NCBI GenBank assembly: GCA_959599095.1
Contig: CAUGGC010000001.1
Location: forward strand, 62,001 to 126,000
Direction: 5' to 3'
Length of the DNA stretch: 64,000 bases
Origin: an uncultured Collinsella sp.
GTDB taxonomy: Bacteria; Actinomycetota; Coriobacteriia; Coriobacteriales; Coriobacteriaceae
Below the pieces are notes generated by a model. It saw nothing but the letters and a program-made list of their open reading frames with translations, searched no databases and was not told the origin of the DNA. The position numbers and the translations under genes are program-made. This document shows positions 17,615-25,295 of the stretch, one piece after another. Positions within the stretch are counted from its first letter, which is position 1. The number at the start of each line of letters is the position of its first letter.

Positions 17615-18373
17615 GTGCTCAAAGCAGTCGTTTTCGATATGGACGAGACGCTTCTTAGCATCAACCTCAACGCGTTCATCCTTCGCTATTTTAAGGATGT
17701 CTCGTCGATGCTCGCGGATATCGGGCGCCGCAGCCGCGGTGGCACGATGGCACGCCTCGGCACCATCCTGGTCGACCTCAACGCCAACCGCCGAAGCGGC
17801 ACGGATAATCGCACCAATCTTGAGTTTTACCGCACCGAGGTCGAGCGCCGATGCGGCATCTGCCTCTCCGATCCCCTCATCTACGAGGCGTTTACCTACT
17901 ACGACCGCGAAGTTCTTCCATACAAGAACGACGACGTCATCAACGCCCACGCCATGCCGGGCGCACACGCCGCGCTTCAGGCCGTACAGGACGCAGGGCT
18001 GCGCTGCGCGCTCTTCACCAACCCCAGCTTTCCGCAGGGGGCTATCAAGTGCCGCATGGGTTGGGGCGACCTGGCCGACGCCCCCTTTGAGCTCGTGACG
18101 CACATGGGAAACACCACCCGCTGCAAGCCCGATGCCACCTACTATCTCGAGCAGCTTCAGGTGATGGGGCTCGAGCCGCACGAGGTCCTTATGGTGGGCA
18201 ACGATCCCAAGCGCGACTTCCCGTCCCCCGATTGCGGCATCCAAACCGCCTTTGTGGGCCAGGGCAAGCCCAGCCGTGCCACCTGGCGCGGCACCATGGA
18301 AGACTTCGCCCGCAACTTTAACGCCGTAGTAGAAGCCTTCTACGAGCACCAAGTAGCCGACGAACTGTCATAG
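17615..18373 (+). CDS. HAD-superfamily phosphatase
   Basis: A soluble 252-residue HAD hydrolase. Motif I VFDMDETLL (residues 6-14, nucleophile Asp and acid Asp), motif II FTNPSF (about residue 130), motif III lysine in TRCKPDATYY, and motif IV GNDPKRDFPS are all present, so it should be active. The large cap between motifs I and II places it with the subfamily I enzymes. The substrate is unknown. The GTG start at 17615 follows GAAAGG. It is followed by the structured element copy B and has no operon partner. Confidence 0.82.
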   Translation: MLKAVVFDMDETLLSINLNAFILRYFKDVSSMLADIGRRSRGGTMARLGTILVDLNANRRSGTDNRTNLEFYRTEVERRCGICLSDPLIYEAFTYYDREVLPYKNDDVINAHAMPGAHAALQAVQDAGLRCALFTNPSFPQGAIKCRMGWGDLADAPFELVTHMGNTTRCKPDATYYLEQLQVMGLEPHEVLMVGNDPKRDFPSPDCGIQTAFVGQGKPSRATWRGTMEDFARNFNAVVEAFYEHQVADELS

Positions 18374-18410
18374 GACCCCTAGCTCCAAACAAAATAGCGC
18401 CGCAGGTTGA

Positions 18411-18536
18411 GCATAAGTCAGCGAAAACGCCCCTAAGCGAGCAATGTGCCTTGAAAGAGGAGGGCATAGGCCTTCTGGCCATGCCCGACGATTGAAAGGC
18501 AGATTGCCGCTTAGGGGCGTTTGCAGCGTCGACTGG
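18411..18536. repeat. Structured intergenic element, copy B
   Basis: Arms AAACGCCCCTAAGCG (18425-18439) and the complement at 18508-18522, with further imperfect pairing inwards and outwards, enclose GAAAGAGGAGGG (18453-18464), a strong 11-pair hairpin with tip GCCTTCTGGC, and CGACGATTGA. GCAGCGTCGAC (18523-18533) closes it. It shares the core and terminal block with copy A but not the stem sequence. It lies between the convergent HAD and cysteine desulfidase genes. Confidence 0.78.
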
Positions 18537-18564
18537 TTACGCGGTTTGGTAAAACCGCGTAACT
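18536..18564. repeat. Short palindrome at the end of the cysteine desulfidase gene
   Basis: GTTACGCGGTTT and AAACCGCGTAAC form a near-perfect hairpin around a four-base loop directly at the stop codon of the next gene. No T-run follows on either strand, so it may stabilise the RNA end rather than terminate. Confidence 0.5.
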
Positions 18565-19882
18565 AGCACACTTGGGTTTTACCGATCATTATGTTGAGGA
18601 TCTCGACGTCGGTATCTTTCATACCCACACGGCCCACATAGCCCATACTGGCGATTGTCTGCTCAACGGTATCTTGGATCAGGCCCTCGCCGGCACGGAA
18701 GCCGCGGCCCTGCATGGCCATATCATGGCCCAGGATCGCCGCATCAACGGCGGCCGAAATCTTGGCGGCACAGCTCGCCTTGGCACCGTCGCACACGATG
18801 CCGCCCACGTTACCGAGCGTGTTCGAGACTGTCGCGCCAATCTGCTCGCGCGTGCCACCGCACAGCCAGGTAATCGCAGCGCCGGCGCCGCACGCGGCGC
18901 AAATAGCACCGCAAAACGCCGAGAGCGCACCAATATAGCTCTTGATATGCACGGCGATAAGATCGGACAGCATCACGGCGCGTACCAGGCGCTCGTGGTC
19001 GCAACGCAAGTACTCGGCATACTCCATGACGGGCAATGCGCAGGTAATGCCCTGATTACCCGAACCGCACACAATGGCGACCGGCAGCGCGCAGCCGTTC
19101 ATGCGGGCGTCGGACCCGGCGGCCGCACGGGCACGGGCGCGGCAGGCGACGTCATCGGCACGAGCGCCCAGCAGCGTACGGCCCACCTCGGCGCCCCAAG
19201 CGTGCGCAAGGCCCTCGGCACTAATCGCGCCATTCAGCTCAATCTGACGCTCAACGGCAGCGCGAGCGCCCTCAATGTCGCCGTCCTCGATAAAGTCGAT
19301 GATGGACTCAATGCTCATAGGGGTATCGGCCTTATCCGCCGCACGCTCGGCCACCACGCGCTCGGCGCAGGCGGCACACTCCCCCGCCGACTTACCGCAT
19401 ACCGGAATGCCGTCGAGCGTATGGCACGTGACGTTGGTGTGGTGGTCGGTAATCTCGACGACCGCGGTATGGCCCCCGGCCGTGGCAGTCACCTTGATGT
19501 AGAGGTTGGGCACGCCCTCGACAAGCGACACATCGCAGTAGTCGGCGTCGGCGAGGAGCTCGGTCACGCGAGCACGGTCTTCGTCGTTAACGCTCTCGAG
19601 CACCTCGAGCGCGCTCTTGGCGTCACCGCCCACGGCACCCAGCGCGGCCGCGGCCTCAATACCGTGCATACCGCCCGAGTTGGGCACGGTCACGCTCTTG
19701 ACGTTCTTGATGATGTTGCCCGAGCAGGCAACGTCCATATGATCGGGTTCACAAGTGAGCGTCTGGCTCGCCAACGCCGCCGCATAGGCAACGGCAATGG
19801 GCTCGGTGCAGCCGAGTGCACAGACAAGCTCGCGGTTCAAAACATCGCAAAACGCAGCATCGCGAAGGGAGTCGGTAGGCAT
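18563..19882 (-). CDS. L-cysteine desulfidase family protein (CyuA/YhaM, UPF0597)
   Basis: This family splits L-cysteine into pyruvate, ammonia and sulfide using a 4Fe-4S cluster. The 439-residue protein opens with the conserved ALGCTEPIAVAYAAA (about residue 21). It then has ACSGNIIKNVKSVTVPNSGGMHG, which is characteristic, and closes with conserved Cys-rich segments (SAFCGAICAACGAGAAI and GNVGGIVCDGAKASCAAKI) that supply cluster ligands. The start at 19882 follows GCAGGAGATACCT. It may supply sulfide for MetY, but the two are not in one operon. A serine dehydratase-like role is possible. Confidence 0.87.
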   Translation of the reverse strand: MPTDSLRDAAFCDVLNRELVCALGCTEPIAVAYAAALASQTLTCEPDHMDVACSGNIIKNVKSVTVPNSGGMHGIEAAAALGAVGGDAKSALEVLESVNDEDRARVTELLADADYCDVSLVEGVPNLYIKVTATAGGHTAVVEITDHHTNVTCHTLDGIPVCGKSAGECAACAERVVAERAADKADTPMSIESIIDFIEDGDIEGARAAVERQIELNGAISAEGLAHAWGAEVGRTLLGARADDVACRARARAAAGSDARMNGCALPVAIVCGSGNQGITCALPVMEYAEYLRCDHERLVRAVMLSDLIAVHIKSYIGALSAFCGAICAACGAGAAITWLCGGTREQIGATVSNTLGNVGGIVCDGAKASCAAKISAAVDAAILGHDMAMQGRGFRAGEGLIQDTVEQTIASMGYVGRVGMKDTDVEILNIMIGKTQVC

Positions 19883-20153
19883 AGGTATCTCCTGCTTGCA
19901 TAACGGGTTTGGCTCTCAATAACAGTTAGCTCCCTTATTTGATAACAATGAATCAAAAACCGCAACCATGGTTCCGGCGGACGGCGCTCGAGCACAAATT
20001 GGCGGCATCATTCATGAGAAGCCGATCTTGTTGCATGCTAAAGCGTTTGACCAAAAAACGCCCGAGCGTTTACGCAAGAGTCGCGCTATCATGCAGTCGA
20101 ACGCGGTAAACACCTTTAGCATTTGCGCCGCACAGACCAGAGAGGAACCATCC

Positions 20154-20621
20154 ATGAAGATCGGTATCGGTAACGACCACGCCGCCGTCGAGCTCAAGAA
20201 CATCATCTCCGAGCACCTGAAGGAGCGCGGCTGCGAGGTCGTGAACTTTGGCACCGACACCTCCGAGAGCTTTGACTACCCCATCGCCGGCTACAAGGTG
20301 GGTAAGGCCGTTGCCAACGGCGACGTCGACCTGGGCATCCTGATCTGCGGCACCGGCGTCGGTATCAGCCTGGCTGCCAACAAGGTAGAGGGCGTACGCG
20401 CCGTCGTGTGCTCCGAGCCCTTCAGTGCCAAGCTCTCCCGCATGCACAACAACACCAACGTGCTCGCCTTTGGCGCCCGCGTCGTGGGCTCCGAGCTCGC
20501 CAAGATGATTGTCGACGAGTGGCTCGACGCCGAGTTTGAGGGCGGTCGTCACGAGCGTCGCGTTAACCTCCTCAACGAGATCGACCACACGCGCGGCCTC
20601 AAGGTCGTCGACGAGGCCTAA
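20154..20621 (+). CDS. rpiB: Ribose-5-phosphate isomerase B
   Basis: It interconverts ribose 5-phosphate and ribulose 5-phosphate in the pentose phosphate pathway. The 155-residue product starts MKIGIGNDHAAVELK and has the catalytic-cysteine motif LICGTGVGISLAANKV (about residues 64-79). The phosphate-binding stretch LSRMHNNTNVLAFGARV follows, all as in RpiB/LacAB. The start at 20154 is preceded by AGAGGAACCATCC; a longer frame from 19968 is not supported. Some homologs act on allose phosphate or other sugar phosphates. No sugar operon is nearby, so the housekeeping role is favoured. Confidence 0.92.
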   Translation: MKIGIGNDHAAVELKNIISEHLKERGCEVVNFGTDTSESFDYPIAGYKVGKAVANGDVDLGILICGTGVGISLAANKVEGVRAVVCSEPFSAKLSRMHNNTNVLAFGARVVGSELAKMIVDEWLDAEFEGGRHERRVNLLNEIDHTRGLKVVDEA

Positions 20622-20648
20622 ACTACTCAGTGCCACAAGCTAACAGCA

Positions 20649-20690
20649 GGGGCCCGCTCGGAACTCATGTCCGAGCGGGCCCCTTCATAG
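20649..20690 (+). terminator. rpiB terminator
   Basis: A perfect 14-pair stem GGGGCCCGCTCGGA/TCCGAGCGGGCCCC is followed by TTCATAGATTTT on the plus strand. Confidence 0.8.
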
Positions 20691-20697
20691 ATTTTGG

Positions 20698-20735
20698 AAT
20701 ATAAAGGGCGCCGCGGATGGAGTTCCGCGGCGCCC
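20698..20735 (-). terminator. ndk terminator
   Basis: A perfect 12-pair stem GGGCGCCGCGGA/TCCGCGGCGCCC is followed on the minus strand by TTTATATT, past the ndk stop. Confidence 0.8.
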
Positions 20736-20773
20736 AAGCCACACGCTAACAGCTTTAAGGAGTCAAAGCTGGT

Positions 20774-21178
20774 TTAGCCAAAGAAGCGCTTGATCTCGAT
20801 CTCGGCGTTCTCCAGGCAGTCGGAGCCGTGAATCACGTTAGCATTGACATCGACAGCGAAGTCGCCGCGAATAGTGCCGGGAGCAGCATCAAGCGGGTTG
20901 GTAGCGCCCATAAGGGTGCGCATCTTGGAGACAGCGGAGAGACCGGAAACGACCATCTTGACAACCGGACCGCTCGTCATAAAGTCACAGAGACCGCCAA
21001 AGAAGGGCTTGTCGGCCAGATGAGCGTAGTGCTCCTCGACGGTAGCGCGCTCGAGCGTGGTCATCTCCATGCGCTCGATGACAAGGCCGCTGCGCTCGAT
21101 GCGAGCAACGATCTCGCCGATCTTGCGATCGCGCACCGCGTCGGGCTTAATCATGATGAAGGTCTTCTCGATAGCCAT
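20774..21178 (-). CDS. ndk: Nucleoside diphosphate kinase
   Basis: It moves the gamma phosphate between nucleoside triphosphates and diphosphates. The 134-residue product starts TFIMIKPDAVRDRKIGEIV and contains GATNPLDAAPGTIRGDFA. It carries the active-site histidine in NVIHGSD (about residue 115), with FFG at the end, all diagnostic. The start at 21178 lies after GAAAGGCTACCTT. It has its own promoter with upstream direct repeats, and its own terminator. Confidence 0.95.
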   Translation of the reverse strand: MAIEKTFIMIKPDAVRDRKIGEIVARIERSGLVIERMEMTTLERATVEEHYAHLADKPFFGGLCDFMTSGPVVKMVVSGLSAVSKMRTLMGATNPLDAAPGTIRGDFAVDVNANVIHGSDCLENAEIEIKRFFG

Positions 21179-21241
21179 AAGGTAGCCTTTCAAGTAGGTT
21201 CGCGCGTGCCCAAGTCCCATTCCGGCACCCGCCCGGACTGC

Positions 21242-21312
21242 ATCGTAACAGAGTTTTAGCTGCAGTTAAACAAAAAGCTGTTTATTGAAGCGCTACAATT
21301 TATTAAAGCGCT
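21242..21312 (-). promoter_or_regulatory. ndk promoter with tandem upstream repeats
   Basis: On the minus strand a -35 TTTAAC (21265-21270) and a -10 TACGAT (21242-21247) are exactly 17 bases apart. Directly upstream are two copies of AGCGCTTYAATAAA, at 21299-21312 and 21281-21294, repeating every 18 bases. That placement suits an activator binding on successive turns. No cognate regulator is recognised. Confidence 0.45.
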
Positions 21313-21473
21313 CCATATGTGTCACTTCTGTTTCGAAGCCCGATTAGAGTACCATCCGACCGACCATCAACCGCATCGAACAAAGCAGACGGTCGGTTGC
21401 CACCCGCGAACGTACCCCCTTCACAACCTGCCCAAAGGTCCTACAAAAGTCCTCGACAAGCCCCTCCCCATAG
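21313..21473. other. Gap between ndk promoter and argH terminator
   Basis: No gene is supported. CCGACCG near 21357 and CGGTCGG near 21390 can pair over about 20 bases. Confidence 0.35.
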
Positions 21474-21510
21474 TAACAAAATACGGGCGCCCACATTTGC
21501 AGACGCCCGT
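21474..21510 (-). terminator. argH terminator
   Basis: On the minus strand a stem ACGGGCG/CGCCCGT is followed by ATTTTG, 50 bases past the argH stop. Confidence 0.7.
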
Positions 21511-21561
21511 AGAAGCAAAACGATTTATCAATAAATGGCCAAAGCCGCTTCAGCCAAACCC

Positions 21562-22992
21562 TTACTTTGCCCCGTGGCCCATCTCGACGACCTTGGTCAG
21601 CGATCCAAACACGCCCTCGTCGGCCACGAGCTGTGCCTCTGCACGCTGCAGCTGCACGGCAACGGCGGCAGGGGCGGTGCCGCCCTCGGTCGTGCGCGCG
21701 GCGACAATCGACGGGATATCGAGCGCCTCGGTAATATCGCGCTCAAAGAGCGGGCTTGCCTCCTGGAACACCTCAAACGGCAGGTCCTCAAGATTGCAGC
21801 CGCGCTTCTCACACATCAGGACCAGATGGCCCACCACGGCATGTGCCTCGCGGAACGGTAGACCGCGCTTTGCCAGGTAATCGGCAACATCGGTGGCGGC
21901 AAGGTGTCCCACGCCGCACTCGCGCGCCATGGCATCCTCGTTGACAGTCCAAGTCGAAATCATACCGGCCATAACGGACAGGCACTGCATGAGCGTGTGA
22001 GCGGTATCGAGCGCGCCCTCCTTGTCCTCCTGCAAGTCCTTGTTATAAGCGAGCGGCAAGCCCTTCATGGTCACGAGCAACTGCACCAGGTTGCCATAGA
22101 CTCGGCCGCTCTTACCGCGGATAAGCTCGGCAAAGTCGGGATTCTTCTTCTGCGGCATGATGGACGAGCCGGTGGAGTAAGAGTCGGAAAGCGTGATAAA
22201 GCCAAATTCGGAGCTCGACCACAGTACGATCTCCTCGGAAAGACGCGACAGGTGCATTGCCATGACGGAGCCGGCGTAATGCAGGTCGAGCAGGAAATCA
22301 CGGTCGGAAACCGCATCGAGCGAGTTGGGAATCACACCCGCAAAGCCAAGTTCGGAAGCCGTCATCTGACGATCGAGTGGATAGCTCGTACCGGCAAGAG
22401 CGGCAGCACCCAGCGGGCAGTTGTCAGCGGCATCAAAGGCGGCCTTCAGGCGTGTAAAGTCGCGCGCGAACATCCAGGAATACGCCAGCAGATGATGCGA
22501 CAGCAGCACGGGCTGAGCGTGCTGCATGTGCGTATAGCCCGGCAGAATCACCTTGTCGTACTTCTTGGCCGCATCCACCAGCACATGGCGCAGTTCAAGA
22601 TTGGCCTCCATGAGCTCCTTGGCCAGCGCCTTGACGCCCAGGCGCGTATCGGTCGCAACCTGATCGTTGCGCGAACGCCCGGTATGCAGGCGCTTACCGG
22701 CCTCGCCGATGCGGCGCGTCAGCTCGCTCTCGATGGACATATGAATGTCTTCGTCGTTGATATCGAAGGTGAAGTCGCCGGCATCGATATCCTGTTCGAT
22801 TCCGGTCAAACCCTCGGCAATCGCTTGCTCGTCCTCGGCACTGATAATGCCCTGGGCCGCCAGCATCTTGGCATGTGCCTTAGAGCCGGCAATATCCTGC
22901 TTATAGAGATGTTTGTCGACCGGCAGCGACGCGCCAAACTCCTGCGTGACCTCGGCCACACCCGCCTCAAAACGACCGCCCCAAAGAGCCAT
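21562..22992 (-). CDS. argH: Argininosuccinate lyase
   Basis: The last step of arginine synthesis, splitting argininosuccinate into arginine and fumarate. The 476-residue product has the fumarase/aspartase superfamily signature GSSIMPQKKNPDFAE (about residue 283, with the catalytic serine loop) and HTGRSRNDQVATD near residue 110. It also has GYTHMQHAQPVLLSHH, the classic ArgH blocks. The start at 22992 (MALWGGRF) follows GAAAGGAGACGGTTCC; the longer frame to 23067 adds a spurious tail. It is downstream of argG on the same strand, separated by a small frame and a hairpin. Confidence 0.95.
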   Translation of the reverse strand: MALWGGRFEAGVAEVTQEFGASLPVDKHLYKQDIAGSKAHAKMLAAQGIISAEDEQAIAEGLTGIEQDIDAGDFTFDINDEDIHMSIESELTRRIGEAGKRLHTGRSRNDQVATDTRLGVKALAKELMEANLELRHVLVDAAKKYDKVILPGYTHMQHAQPVLLSHHLLAYSWMFARDFTRLKAAFDAADNCPLGAAALAGTSYPLDRQMTASELGFAGVIPNSLDAVSDRDFLLDLHYAGSVMAMHLSRLSEEIVLWSSSEFGFITLSDSYSTGSSIMPQKKNPDFAELIRGKSGRVYGNLVQLLVTMKGLPLAYNKDLQEDKEGALDTAHTLMQCLSVMAGMISTWTVNEDAMARECGVGHLAATDVADYLAKRGLPFREAHAVVGHLVLMCEKRGCNLEDLPFEVFQEASPLFERDITEALDIPSIVAARTTEGGTAPAAVAVQLQRAEAQLVADEGVFGSLTKVVEMGHGAK

Positions 22993-23110
22993 GGAACCGT
23001 CTCCTTTCTCCAAATACCAAAACAAGCGCCCAAAGCAATGCGCCCTGTCGCTAAAGCGATTTTTCAACCGCTAGTTTTACACACTCCCTGCCGTACGCGG
23101 GGCCATGTAG

Positions 23111-23281
23111 CTAATTTGCAAAGAAGTGACGCACCATGCACTTGGCGCCCAACGTCTCCCTCCGGATGTTGCCCTGCGAACCATCGATCCAGGCCTTCAG
23201 ACTCATAGGGACGTCCTCGACCTTTGCAGCATCAAATTCAGGTGCGAGGGCAAGTAAAGCATGCGCGATAGCATTGAACAT
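23111..23281 (-). CDS. Small hypothetical protein between argH and argG
   Basis: A 56-residue frame with a good ribosome site (GAGGAG, eight bases before ATG) and ending in TAG. The product starts MFNAIAHALLALAPEFDAAK and ends CMVRHFFAN. It is a mildly amphipathic N-terminus followed by a basic C-terminal half, and I recognise no family. TATATATAT just upstream could be a -10. It may be a genuine small gene or the surviving start of a longer one. It sits in the same direction as argG and argH, after the argG hairpin at 23331-23358. Confidence 0.5.
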   Translation of the reverse strand: MFNAIAHALLALAPEFDAAKVEDVPMSLKAWIDGSQGNIRRETLGAKCMVRHFFAN

Positions 23282-23330
23282 AATGGATACTCCTCATATA
23301 TATAGGCACAGAGCCGCCAAATTGATAGAA

Positions 23331-23362
23331 GGAGCCCCGCCGGACAACCCCGGCGGGGCTCG
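23331..23362 (-). terminator. Candidate argG terminator hairpin
   Basis: GAGCCCCGCCGG and its complement form a very stable stem around a short loop on the minus strand. Only CCTTCT follows, so termination may be partial and allow read-through to the small frame and argH. Confidence 0.55.
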
Positions 23363-23514
23363 GACTCAACCGCAGACGCGGCATCATATATGCGGGCGGA
23401 ACGTAGGGGCCACCGATGTTAAGAAGTGTCAGCAAGCATAACGAAAGGTAGGGACCCCGTGCGCCCGTTATGTATCACGCGGATGGGCCGCGCGGATACC
23501 AAGGGAAGGAGGCG

Positions 23515-24741
23515 CTAGGCCTGGGCGGCAGCAGAGCTGGGACCCTGGACCTTTGCCCACGTCTTGAGCGACAGCGTATCGATCTCGATAAAGCCGGCAC
23601 TGGCCTTCTCGTCAAACGTGGTGTCGCGGTCGTAGGTAGCCAGACCGTAGTCGTAGAGGCTGAAGGGGCTCTTGCGGCCGACGACATGGCAGTTGCCCTT
23701 AAAGAACTTCAGACGGACGGTACCGGTCACGAACTTCTGGGTGTCAGCCATAAAGGCGTCGAGCGCGTTCTTGAGCGGGCTGTACCACTGGCCGTTGTAC
23801 ACGGCGGTAGCCCAATCCTGCTCGAGCTTGATCTTGGTCTTGAGCAGGTCGCCCTCGACGCAGATGTCCTCGAGCGCCTTGTGAGCGGTGATGAGCGTCA
23901 GGGCGCCGGGAACCTCGTAGCACTCGCGGCTCTTAAGGCCCACCAGACGATCCTCAACCAGGTCCAGACGACCAAAGCCGTTGTCGCCCGAAATCTTGTT
24001 GAGGGCGATGACGATCTCAGAAAGCTTCATCTTCTTGCCGTCGACGGCGACGGGCTTGCCGGCCTCAAACTCAATCTCGGTATACGTCGGGGTGTCCGGC
24101 GTGTCCTCCGGATTCTTGGTCATAACCCAAGCGTCGTCGAGCGGCTCGTTCCAGGGATCCTCCAGGTGGCCGCATTCAATGGCACGACCCCACAGGTTGT
24201 CGTCGATGGAATAGGGGTTGTCGTTAGCACCCTCGGGAACCGGCACGTTATGGGCGTGAGCGTAGGCGACCTCGTCGGGACGGCACTTCAGATCCCACTC
24301 GCGAACCGGGGCGATAACCTTAAGTTCGGGGTCGAGGGCCTTGACGGCAGCCTCAAAACGGACCTGGTCGTTACCCTTGCCGGTGCAGCCGTGGGCGACG
24401 TAGGTCGCGCCAAACTCGTGGGCGACCTCGACAAGCTTCTTGGCGAGCAGCGGGCGAGACAGCGCGGAGAGCAGCGGGTACTTGTTCTCGTACATGGAGT
24501 TTGCGGCGATGGCCTTAGTCAGGAACTCATCGGAGAACTCGTCGCGCAGGTCGAGCACTTGGCAATCGAGAACGCCCAGGTCGAGCGCCTTCTGCTTCTT
24601 GGCATCCAGTCCGGTCTCTTCCTGGCCCACGTTGCCGCAGACACAAACGACATCGAGATTCTTCTCGTCCTGGAGCCATTTGACACATACGGATGTATCA
24701 AGACCACCGGAATATGCGAGAACGACTTTTTCCTTGCTCAT
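23515..24741 (-). CDS. argG: Argininosuccinate synthase
   Basis: It condenses citrulline and aspartate with ATP to argininosuccinate. The 408-residue product starts VVLAYSGGLDTSVCVKWL (ATP pyrophosphatase P-loop, residues 6-23). It contains the AHGCTGKGNDQVRFE block (about residue 115), which binds citrulline and aspartate, and DNLWGRAIECG. All are typical. The start at 24741 follows CGAAAGGAAACAGCC. Between the promoter and this start lies a 280-base leader with an arginine-rich mini-gene and competing hairpins, suggesting control by arginine supply. Confidence 0.95.
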   Translation of the reverse strand: MSKEKVVLAYSGGLDTSVCVKWLQDEKNLDVVCVCGNVGQEETGLDAKKQKALDLGVLDCQVLDLRDEFSDEFLTKAIAANSMYENKYPLLSALSRPLLAKKLVEVAHEFGATYVAHGCTGKGNDQVRFEAAVKALDPELKVIAPVREWDLKCRPDEVAYAHAHNVPVPEGANDNPYSIDDNLWGRAIECGHLEDPWNEPLDDAWVMTKNPEDTPDTPTYTEIEFEAGKPVAVDGKKMKLSEIVIALNKISGDNGFGRLDLVEDRLVGLKSRECYEVPGALTLITAHKALEDICVEGDLLKTKIKLEQDWATAVYNGQWYSPLKNALDAFMADTQKFVTGTVRLKFFKGNCHVVGRKSPFSLYDYGLATYDRDTTFDEKASAGFIEIDTLSLKTWAKVQGPSSAAAQA

Positions 24742-24835
24742 GGCTGTTTCCTTTCGCCCTTGGTAGCTAGTTAGAACATCGGTCAGTTGCAAGTCACCTT
24801 GAGGTCAAAAACCGTGCAATATCAGGTTAAATAGC

Positions 24836-24882
24836 AAAAATCAGCACATACATGCCCTAGAAACATGCAGCAATGTCGTGCT
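24836..24882 (-). terminator. Candidate attenuator hairpin in the argG leader
   Basis: On the minus strand AGCAC...TGCATG pairs with CATGTA...GTGCT around a short loop and is followed by GATTTTTG, as in an intrinsic terminator lying before the gene. It follows the arginine-rich leader frame and lies about 95 bases before argG. Confidence 0.5.
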
Positions 24883-24946
24883 AAAACCCAACGACCTCAA
24901 AATGACTCTGTTGAGGCAATTCGCCCCATGCGGACAGAGACGATTG

Positions 24947-25021
24947 TTATCGTCGTCGGGAAATTGCGCGCTGGCGTCGGATGGCATTGTCTGCAGTGGT
25001 GATGATCGTTACGAACTGCAT
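24947..25021 (-). CDS. Arginine-rich leader peptide of argG
   Basis: A 24-codon frame with an excellent ribosome site (GAAAGGAGAGGCAG before ATG) encodes MQFVTIITTADNAIRR, then Q-R-A-I-S and three more arginines before TAA. Six of the last ten codons are Arg. Upstream of a gene for arginine synthesis this is the hallmark of ribosome-mediated transcription attenuation. Six bases after the stop begins a set of mutually exclusive pairing segments: CTCTGT with ACAGAG, CCTCAA with TTGAGG, and TTGAGGTC with GACCTCAA further down. These precede the terminator-like hairpin. Translation is not proven. Confidence 0.6.
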   Translation of the reverse strand: MQFVTIITTADNAIRRQRAISRRR

Positions 25022-25295
25022 CTGCCTCTCCTTTCACCTATCGCCGGGCGCAATTCTAATATCGTAAACGGTACCTTTTCCTCGGTAAGCGGTTGTTTTT
25101 CCGTCTCCGTTTTCGATGGTCGCTATATTACGCTAAAGTGCCCGCAGCACAAGCGACAAATTCAAATTTCTGAAAAGTTTTTTCATTACTTTGTGAAGCG
25201 TGGTGCAAATACGCACCATTCCTGCGAAAATACGCTCGACTACTAGTTGATGGTTATAACGTCTGAAACAATCTCGAAACGAAAGGCGCATTTTT
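25022..25295. other. Divergent promoter region of argG leader and Cof-type HAD
   Basis: Lower-GC, T-rich stretch without a supported gene. On the minus strand TTACCG and TACGAT, 16 bases apart near 25068-25095, are a weak promoter candidate for the argG leader. On the plus strand TATAAC near 25253 may be the -10 for the HAD gene. A small hairpin GGTGC/GCACC lies near 25202. Confidence 0.35.

Noticed and set aside
18572..19903. 443-codon open frame opposite the cysteine desulfidase
   Set aside because: Antisense shadow; the minus strand carries all conserved cysteines of the known family.
24878..25246. 122-codon plus-strand frame in the argG leader region
   Set aside because: No ribosome site or recognisable family, and it overlaps the better supported minus-strand leader peptide.
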